A stretch of DNA of 10,022 nt from Methanoregulaceae archaeon (GTDB lineage: Archaea > Halobacteriota > Methanomicrobia > Methanomicrobiales > Methanospirillaceae), in contig JAJRBP010000154.1 in the NCBI GenBank assembly GCA_028679405.1, positions 1-10,022 on the forward strand, read 5' to 3'. The position numbers and the translations under genes were made by a program. The notes under the pieces were generated by a model, which was not told where the DNA came from, did not search any database, and saw only the letters and a list, made by a program, of their open reading frames with translations. Positions 5,734 to 10,022 of the stretch are shown here, piece by piece (position 1 is the first letter of the stretch; the number at the start of each line of letters is the position of its first letter).

Positions 5734-6408
5734 ATGCAGGAGAAGCTCGCAATCTCCACCATCGTGAAGGCATCGATCTGCCCGCGGCTGGTGTATTTTG
5801 GAGAAGGCGAAAACATGGAAGAATCCGAACGATATATCGTCCGGAAGCAGATCTCATATCACCTCGGCGGGGTTCTTGAACAGGACGAAATCTGGAACGA
5901 GATCTTACTGGTCAGGCCCGGGATCGATCCTGCGATGAGGGAGTACCTGAACAGTGGTATCAGGGCATGCAGGAATGATGCATGGCGGTCGGCCTCTGGG
6001 CATGATCTTGTGGTCTCCTCCGAAAAGTACGGCATGGTCGGAAGGGTCGACAGGGTGTTTGACGAACCGCCGTTTTTTTCGATAATCCGGGCGAGACAGG
6101 CGCAGAAATACGGGATATCCTTATCAGACCGCCTGCGAATTTCCGCCTGTATGATATGCATGCGGGAGGATCCCGGTCTTCCGGCAGAAAATGGAGTAAT
6201 CGAGTACCTTGAAACCGGGACTATGCTGACCTGCACGCCCGAACCGCGGGATATCCGGAGACTCCTCTCTGCGGTGAGATCCGCACGTACGGCAGTAAAA
6301 GGAGAGATTCCTGCACGACCGCCGAATGCGCCATGCCAGGGGTGTAGTTACCGGTTAAAGTGCGATCCCGGCCCGAGAAGACTATCCGACCTGTTCCGGA
6401 CATCCTGA
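5734..6408 (+). CDS. Cas4-like (RecB-fold, iron-sulfur) protein with altered active site
   Basis: A 224-residue protein resembling the Cas4/Dna2-type PD-(D/E)XK family. The iron-sulfur ligands match Cas4: one N-terminal Cys (C16 in ASICPRLVYF) and a C-terminal C-x2-C-x5-C (C201, C204, C210). H43 (ISYHLGG) could be the motif I histidine, and D106 in GMVGRVDRVF fits the metal-binding Asp. The following strand, where Cas4 has Glu-x-Lys, reads SIIRARQA: no acidic residue occurs between E111 and D132. The Q-x3-Y helix motif reads RLRISAC instead. By eye this is a nuclease fold that kept its cluster but probably lost cleavage, perhaps a DNA-binding or structural role. No cas genes or CRISPR repeats are nearby. 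It ends 4 bp from the convergent nucleotidyltransferase gene. Family confidence is good; inactivity is inferred. Confidence 0.7.
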   Translation: MQEKLAISTIVKASICPRLVYFGEGENMEESERYIVRKQISYHLGGVLEQDEIWNEILLVRPGIDPAMREYLNSGIRACRNDAWRSASGHDLVVSSEKYGMVGRVDRVFDEPPFFSIIRARQAQKYGISLSDRLRISACMICMREDPGLPAENGVIEYLETGTMLTCTPEPRDIRRLLSAVRSARTAVKGEIPARPPNAPCQGCSYRLKCDPGPRRLSDLFRTS

Positions 6409-6412
6409 AACG

Positions 6413-7351
6413 TCATCGATGCTTTTCGAGCAGGCTGACCGACCTGATATATTCCCCGGGGGCCTCCCGGCTTGTCCCGACCACGAGCCAGCGTTCCCCG
6501 TTATTTTCTTCACATACTCCAGAAGCCTCGAGGACTTCACCGGCCCTCGCCTGCCCGGCATACGTGTGCGTGAACGAGATAACCCTGGATATTTCTTCAT
6601 GACGGACGGTATACACCGCAGGGTGGTCAAAAGCACGGTCGGCATTTATCACCTCTGCCCTGATGAATTGTCTGCCGAGCACTTTCCCCTTCACTGCCGC
6701 CCTGGTCTCAATGTCCGTATAGGGGCGCGTATAGAGAAGATCAAAATATGTACCCCCGATCTGACCGCGGTTCCATTTGCGTTTTTCATGGAGGATGAAT
6801 TCCTGGAATGGAATGGATGGCCTCCGCTTTTCGTAGATACGCAGCCACATTGCATCCGTGATCTCTTCAAGGAGACCTTCCCCGACCAGCTCTTCGAGTC
6901 TTCGCGAAGCCTCCTGCCAGTGCTCTCCATAAATGACAAGGTCGATATCGGATGAGGCGTCCTCCAACCCGCAGAGACGGGAGCCGGTACATCCATACTC
7001 CCCCTTTCGGAGCATGAGAAGGCCGGCGATATTCCTGACCCGGGGATCCCGCGACATCGCCTGCCGGATCTCATCTTCAGGTTTCAGTACCTTTCTGATC
7101 TCATCTCTGGGAACCCTGTGGATGAGCCTGCAGTAGTCCGGTTTCTTCTCCGAGATGAGAGCATAGGCCTCATCGAAGTCCAGTTTCCTGTACCGTCTTC
7201 CTGCCTGGTCCGATCGTTCACCTTCAGGGTGTGGGATATACCGAAGGATGCACCCTACCCTTTCATCATTGTCGTATGCCGATACCGCGTAGAGCCACCC
7301 GTCTTCATCCTCGATGAAGTCCCGGAGTCTGATCGGTTTACCCGTCGTCAC
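6413..7351 (-). CDS. Predicted nucleotidyltransferase (DNA polymerase beta fold)
   Basis: A 312-residue soluble protein with an intact nucleotidyltransferase core: GS at residues 123-124 (GCTGSRLCG), the DxD pair D135 and D137 (SSDIDLVIYG), and a plausible third carboxylate D204 (TYFDLLYT). An N-terminal region of about 100 residues (RLRDFIEDEDGWLYAVSAYDN...) and a C-terminal extension beyond residue 215 flank it; this resembles an archaeal family known only as predicted nucleotidyltransferases. The substrate is unknown. Start choice: the frame is open to an ATG at 7420, but that would overlap tsaC by 73 nt. The GTG at 7349-7351 forms a GTGA overlap with the tsaC stop and is preceded by GAGGT (complement of 7356-7360) 4 nt away, which argues for translational coupling. 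It is the last gene of the tRNA-Gly/ACT/tsaC operon. Confidence 0.82.
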   Translation of the reverse strand: MTTGKPIRLRDFIEDEDGWLYAVSAYDNDERVGCILRYIPHPEGERSDQAGRRYRKLDFDEAYALISEKKPDYCRLIHRVPRDEIRKVLKPEDEIRQAMSRDPRVRNIAGLLMLRKGEYGCTGSRLCGLEDASSDIDLVIYGEHWQEASRRLEELVGEGLLEEITDAMWLRIYEKRRPSIPFQEFILHEKRKWNRGQIGGTYFDLLYTRPYTDIETRAAVKGKVLGRQFIRAEVINADRAFDHPAVYTVRHEEISRVISFTHTYAGQARAGEVLEASGVCEENNGERWLVVGTSREAPGEYIRSVSLLEKHR

Positions 7352-7929
7352 CCGGACCTCATTTGACTGATAAATTTCCCGATCTCTGCGGACTGGGCAC
7401 CACTTCGGATAATGTGCCAATCGACCAGATCGACGACAGTACTCGGTGTACCCGGGAGTCTTCCGCCTTCAATTATCAGGTCATAAGGGACGTGACACTC
7501 ACCGGTCGTGACAGGATCCTTCCCCCCCGACTGGTTGGCGCTCGTCGCAGTAATGGGTGCGTCCAGGGACCTGATGATCGCCACGGGAACCTCGTGGGCG
7601 GGAATACGGATACCGATCAGACCAGTCCCGCCTGTCAGGATATCGGGAATGCATGAACGTGCCTTGAGAACGACCGTAACCGGTCCTGGAAGGAATGCGG
7701 TGATAAACTCCTCAGCTTTCCCTTCGACTCGTGCGACTGCGTGAAGCATCTCGTCATCTGACACTGCAATGGAGATCGGTTTTCCGATCATCCTGTGTTT
7801 GGCCTCGTAAACCTTGTCGATGGCGATGTCGGAGAGGGCGTCTGCCCCCAGGCCATAGACCGTCTCGGTTGGATACACCACCAGGCCGTCGCTCATAAGT
7901 ACACGGACCGCTTTCTGGATGAGATCCAT
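7348..7929 (-). CDS. tsaC: L-threonylcarbamoyladenylate synthase (YrdC/TsaC type)
   Basis: Makes threonylcarbamoyl-AMP from threonine, bicarbonate and ATP, the first step of t6A37 synthesis on tRNAs reading ANN codons; the KEOPS complex performs the transfer in archaea. The 193-residue protein is a single YrdC domain without the extra C-terminal Sua5 domain. Diagnostic segments are YPTETVYGLG (residues 19-28), the K44-H-R46...K50-P nucleotide/threonine site, GPVTVVL, GIRIPAH, TSANQSGG and STVVDL. All look intact. Its ATG overlaps the stop of the upstream ACT gene by one base (TGATG), and its own stop overlaps the start of the nucleotidyltransferase gene (GTGA), so the three genes are probably translated together. 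KEOPS genes are not in the window. Confidence 0.95.
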   Translation of the reverse strand: MDLIQKAVRVLMSDGLVVYPTETVYGLGADALSDIAIDKVYEAKHRMIGKPISIAVSDDEMLHAVARVEGKAEEFITAFLPGPVTVVLKARSCIPDILTGGTGLIGIRIPAHEVPVAIIRSLDAPITATSANQSGGKDPVTTGECHVPYDLIIEGGRLPGTPSTVVDLVDWHIIRSGAQSAEIGKFISQMRSG

Positions 7930-8609
7930 CAGAATTCACGCCCGCGTACCCTGTTGATATCGAAGACCGCCTTTGTGCTGACCTGCATTACCGCGAAGAC
8001 CCCGGCCTGGATAGGATCCGTGACGACGAGGTCTGCGTGCTCAGGCACACTCCCTGCCATCTTGAGGGCAATGACAGGTATCCCGGCTTCCCTGACCCGA
8101 TCCACGGCCTTCGATATCTCCCCCCCCATGATCGATCCCGCAAGCACGAGGATCCCGGCTCTCGGCAGGCGTGCGACAGCATCCACGGCCTGGGCCACCG
8201 TTCTCTCACCCACGAGGGGGATGGTATCCACGGAGATCCGTTCTCCCCTGATATTGTGCCGGTCTGCCTCGTTCACCGCACCGAGGGCGACCTGCGCAAC
8301 CTGGGCACCTCCGCCGATAATGATCACACGGGTCCCATAAATATTTGAGAAAGGCCGGTATGGCCGGACATCCTTCACATGGGGGATCTCCTGGAGATCG
8401 TTCAGCATCGCATCAAGGTCATCACCATCCTCATACTCAACATAGAGCTCGGCGAGTTCCCTCATGGGCCCCTCGTCAAATGCTTCCTGGTGAATCATGA
8501 GGATATTTGCTTCGTGTCTGGCTACTACTGTGGCGATGTCACGAAGCACGCCTTTCCTGTTCTCCGCGATGATCCGGATAGCACAGAGCTCTGGTTGCTG
8601 GTCGGTCAT
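7929..8609 (-). CDS. ACT-domain protein with C-terminal DUF5612-like domain
   Basis: A 226-residue cytoplasmic protein. The N-terminal ACT domain (about residues 8-82) has the usual ENRKGVLRDIATVVARHEANI motif for amino-acid binding at a dimer interface. The C-terminal domain is alpha/beta, beginning GTRVIIIGGGAQVAQVALGAV (about 92-112), with later strands AGILVLAGSIMGG and IPVIALKM. It matches a family conserved in methanogens and annotated DUF5612 from memory; no catalytic role is known to me. An amino-acid-responsive regulator is a plausible inference. The ATG follows the 3' end of tRNA-Gly by only 8 nt (TTTCTTCT) with no Shine-Dalgarno, so the message probably begins at the tRNA promoter and is freed by tRNA 3' processing. 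It is the first gene of the operon with tsaC. Confidence 0.8.
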   Translation of the reverse strand: MTDQQPELCAIRIIAENRKGVLRDIATVVARHEANILMIHQEAFDEGPMRELAELYVEYEDGDDLDAMLNDLQEIPHVKDVRPYRPFSNIYGTRVIIIGGGAQVAQVALGAVNEADRHNIRGERISVDTIPLVGERTVAQAVDAVARLPRAGILVLAGSIMGGEISKAVDRVREAGIPVIALKMAGSVPEHADLVVTDPIQAGVFAVMQVSTKAVFDINRVRGREF

Positions 8610-8617
8610 AGAAGAAA

Positions 8618-8688
8618 TGCGATAGCCGGGGATCGAACCCGGGTTAGAAGCTTGGGAAGCTCCTGTCCTGCCGCTAGACTACTATCGC
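8618..8688 (-). tRNA. tRNA-Gly (anticodon CCC)
   Basis: The minus strand folds as a cloverleaf. The acceptor stem GCGATAG pairs with CTATCGC, with discriminator A at 8618. The anticodon stem GGAGC/GCTTC closes the loop TTCCCAA, giving anticodon CCC, which reads GGG. The T arm is CCGGG-TTCGATC-CCCGG with a 4-nt variable loop. There is no intron and no encoded CCA. It lies directly upstream of the ACT/tsaC operon on the same strand. Confidence 0.95.
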
Positions 8689-8720
8689 AGGGAATACTCC
8701 ATTTAAGTCTACGCATGGAA

Positions 8721-8729
8721 AGATAAAGG
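8721..8729 (-). promoter_or_regulatory. TATA box of tRNA-Gly (and probably the downstream operon)
   Basis: The minus strand reads CCTTTATCT, centred about 37 nt before the tRNA 5' end, giving a leader of roughly 10 nt. A second AT-rich block (complement of 8729-8737) lies just upstream. A 6-bp inverted repeat (GGTCAC 8738-8743 with GTGACC 8754-8759) separates it from the glycosyltransferase stop. Confidence 0.5.
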
Positions 8730-8762
8730 TTTTTTATGGTCACATCGACCCCAGTGACCCGG

Positions 8763-9677
8763 TCATTTCGGGGGTTTGAGATGCTGTATCTCGTAGAGGA
8801 GATCCCGGTGATAACTGAGTATCATGTCGCTGATTATCCCGAACATGAAAACCTGGAAACCTACGACGATAAGGAGTACGGTGAGGACCGTGAGCGGCAG
8901 GTGGTCCACGTGGTTGAACCATTCTATGATAATATATACCCCGGTCACGAAACCCAGGACCATTACAAGGACACCGATGAGGCCGAAATAGAAGAGCGGG
9001 TTGTTCATGCGTGCAAGCCGGTATATCGTGGTCATTATCTTGAGGCCGTCGTGAAAAGGACTGAGTTTTGTGTGAGTCCCTGGTCGTACGACGTACGAGA
9101 TCGGAAGAACTGCGATTTTCTGACCGTTATGGACTGCCTCTGCCGAGATCTCGGTCTCGATCCCGAATCCTTTCTCCGTAAGGTGCATTTGCCCGACCGC
9201 CTCCTTCCGGAAGGCCCTGTAACCTGAAAGTATGTCCCCCAGATACCTGCTGTGAGCCATTTTGAAGAGACGGTTGAGGATCTGGTTTCCAAAGAGGTTC
9301 AGCCGGCTGAATGCCTTTTCATTCGCAGGTACCAGCCGGTTTCCGATCACCTGATCGTATCCCTCGACAAGGGGGACGAGGAGCTTTTCGGCCTCTCCCG
9401 GGTCGTAGGTCCCGTCACCGTCGAGCATAAGGATGAACGGCTCTTCGATTACTTCGAAAGCCTCGATGATCGCATCCCCTTTCCCTTTTCCCTGCTGGAT
9501 CCGTACCTCGGCACCCGCATCCCGGGCAATATCCCTGGTATCATCCCTGCTGTTTCCATCGATGACAAGGATACGGTTGTACCCCATCGACCTGAACGAC
9601 TCGATGATTTCCCTGATTGTCGGGGCTTCATTCAGGGTCGGGATCAGGATACGGACCAGGTCCTTCTCAATCGGCAT
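8763..9677 (-). CDS. aglJ: Family 2 glycosyltransferase, AglJ-like (dolichol-phosphate glycosyltransferase)
   Basis: Closely resembles AglJ of archaeal N-glycosylation, which loads the first sugar onto dolichol phosphate for S-layer and other surface glycoproteins. The 304 residues begin with the GT2 entry motif RILIPTLNEA (9-18), then LVIDGNSRDDT (37-47), GKGKGDAI (63-70) and the nucleotide-sugar site LDGDGTY with D86 and D88. DILSGYRAF and GFGIETEIS follow, both typical of this subfamily. Two C-terminal membrane helices (about 226-255 and 262-288, starting NNPLFYFG) anchor it, catalytic domain in the cytoplasm. Length and both helices match the family. A DPM1-like polyprenyl mannose synthase is the main alternative. 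No Shine-Dalgarno precedes the ATG; a TATA-like AATTATGATA (complement of 9701-9710) about 28 nt upstream suggests a leaderless message. No other agl genes are in view. Confidence 0.82.
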   Translation of the reverse strand: MPIEKDLVRILIPTLNEAPTIREIIESFRSMGYNRILVIDGNSRDDTRDIARDAGAEVRIQQGKGKGDAIIEAFEVIEEPFILMLDGDGTYDPGEAEKLLVPLVEGYDQVIGNRLVPANEKAFSRLNLFGNQILNRLFKMAHSRYLGDILSGYRAFRKEAVGQMHLTEKGFGIETEISAEAVHNGQKIAVLPISYVVRPGTHTKLSPFHDGLKIMTTIYRLARMNNPLFYFGLIGVLVMVLGFVTGVYIIIEWFNHVDHLPLTVLTVLLIVVGFQVFMFGIISDMILSYHRDLLYEIQHLKPPK

Positions 9678-9716
9678 CGGAGATATTATTTAAAATGCAC
9701 TATCATAATTGCTTCC
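9678..9716. promoter_or_regulatory. 39-bp divergent promoter region between aglJ and the DUF99 gene
   Basis: On the plus strand TTTAAAA (9689-9695) is centred 25 nt before the DUF99 ATG. On the minus strand AATTATGATA (complement of 9701-9710) is centred about 28 nt before the aglJ ATG. Both spacings fit leaderless transcription, and neither gene has a Shine-Dalgarno in this short spacer. Confidence 0.5.
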
Positions 9717-10022
9717 ATGCACCTCTCGAAGAAAGGGCTCCGGATCCTCGGGATTGCCGAGAGCTTCTCGTCGAGAGAACGTTCGATTCTCGCAGGCGTG
9801 GTGATGCGGAGGGATCTCAGGATCGACGGAGTTATCTTTTCCACTGTGACTGTCGGAGGAATGGACGCAACCGGGGCGGTCGTGGAGATGGTAGAATCCC
9901 TTGCGAGGAAGGACATCAACCTGGTCATGCTCTCCGGGTGTGTCATTGCCTGGTACAATATTATCGAGGGGGAAGCGGTTTTCACCCGGACAGGACTCCC
10001 TGTGGTATGCGTCACTTATGAG
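9717..10022 (+). CDS. DUF99 family protein (possible endonuclease dU), N-terminal part
   Basis: The frame is open for 102 codons from the ATG at 9717 to the window end, with no stop. The product starts MHLSKKGLRILGIAESF, continues with VVMRRDLRIDGV (about 29-40), the TVGGMDAT segment (about 45-52) and RKDINLVMLSGCVIAWYNII (about 64-83), and breaks off at LPVVCVTYE. These are the conserved segments of DUF99, an archaeal family with a fold related to endonuclease V; some databases name it endonuclease dU, acting on deoxyuridine-containing DNA. The conserved acidic residues visible include E15 and D38. About half of the usual 190-200 residues is present. There is no Shine-Dalgarno; a TATA element 25 nt upstream points to a leaderless mRNA. 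It is divergent from aglJ. Confidence 0.85.
   Translation, partial: MHLSKKGLRILGIAESFSSRERSILAGVVMRRDLRIDGVIFSTVTVGGMDATGAVVEMVESLARKDINLVMLSGCVIAWYNIIEGEAVFTRTGLPVVCVTYE

Noticed and set aside
5734..6408. CRISPR-Cas locus suggested by the Cas4-like gene
   Set aside because: No direct repeats with spacers and no cas1, cas2 or effector genes occur anywhere in the window.
6413..7420. ATG at 7420 as the nucleotidyltransferase start
   Set aside because: It would overlap tsaC by 73 nt. The GTG at 7349-7351 gives a GTGA overlap with a Shine-Dalgarno, and the domain-like sequence begins there.
8736..9227. 163-codon plus-strand frame antisense to aglJ
   Set aside because: It is rich in charged residues with no domain pattern, and the opposite strand carries a complete, well-conserved glycosyltransferase.
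9617..10021. 134-codon plus-strand frame across the aglJ/DUF99 junction
   Set aside because: It overlaps both recognised genes in other frames. The frame from 9717 encodes the DUF99 family motifs.

Overview
The window looks like chromosomal DNA of a euryarchaeon, most likely a methanogen of the Methanomicrobiales type. That placement is inferred from gene content. The archaeal markers are an aCPSF1/FttA-type beta-CASP ribonuclease, an AglJ-like dolichol-phosphate glycosyltransferase, a DUF99-family protein, an ACT plus DUF5612-like protein, a REC-PAS-TPR protein and TATA-box promoters placed at archaeal distances. No rRNA, CRISPR array, insertion sequence or prophage was seen.

Layout. Bases 1-2355 (+): the C-terminal part of fttA, then an MFS transporter 22 nt downstream. 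Bases 2582-3173 (+): a short transcription unit with TATA box, Shine-Dalgarno and T-run, encoding a secreted protein built of exact 31-residue repeats. Bases 3377-4605 (+): a response-regulator/PAS/TPR protein with its own promoter. Bases 4637-5178 (-): tRNA-Thr(CGU) and a DUF3467 protein whose promoter carries a 10-bp inverted repeat. Bases 5179-5733: mostly non-coding DNA with two clusters of predicted hairpins flanking a 52-codon membrane-peptide ORF that has a near-perfect Shine-Dalgarno. Bases 5734-6408 (+): a Cas4-like protein that keeps the iron-sulfur cysteines but seems to lack the catalytic Glu-x-Lys. Bases 6413-8688 (-): tRNA-Gly(CCC), then a tightly coupled operon of ACT/DUF5612 protein, TsaC (t6A synthesis) and a polymerase-beta-fold nucleotidyltransferase. 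Bases 8763-9677 (-): the AglJ-like glycosyltransferase. Bases 9717-10022 (+): the start of a DUF99-family gene, divergent from aglJ across a 39-bp spacer.

Functional picture. Much of the window is information processing: FttA (transcription termination), two tRNAs, TsaC (modifies ANN-decoding tRNAs, including the tRNA-Thr here) and possibly DUF99 (nucleic-acid repair). The rest is cell surface or signalling: repeat protein, glycosyltransferase, MFS transporter and response regulator. The least explained part is 5116-6408, with structured RNA, a small membrane ORF and an orphan degenerate Cas4-like gene behind an operator-like repeat.
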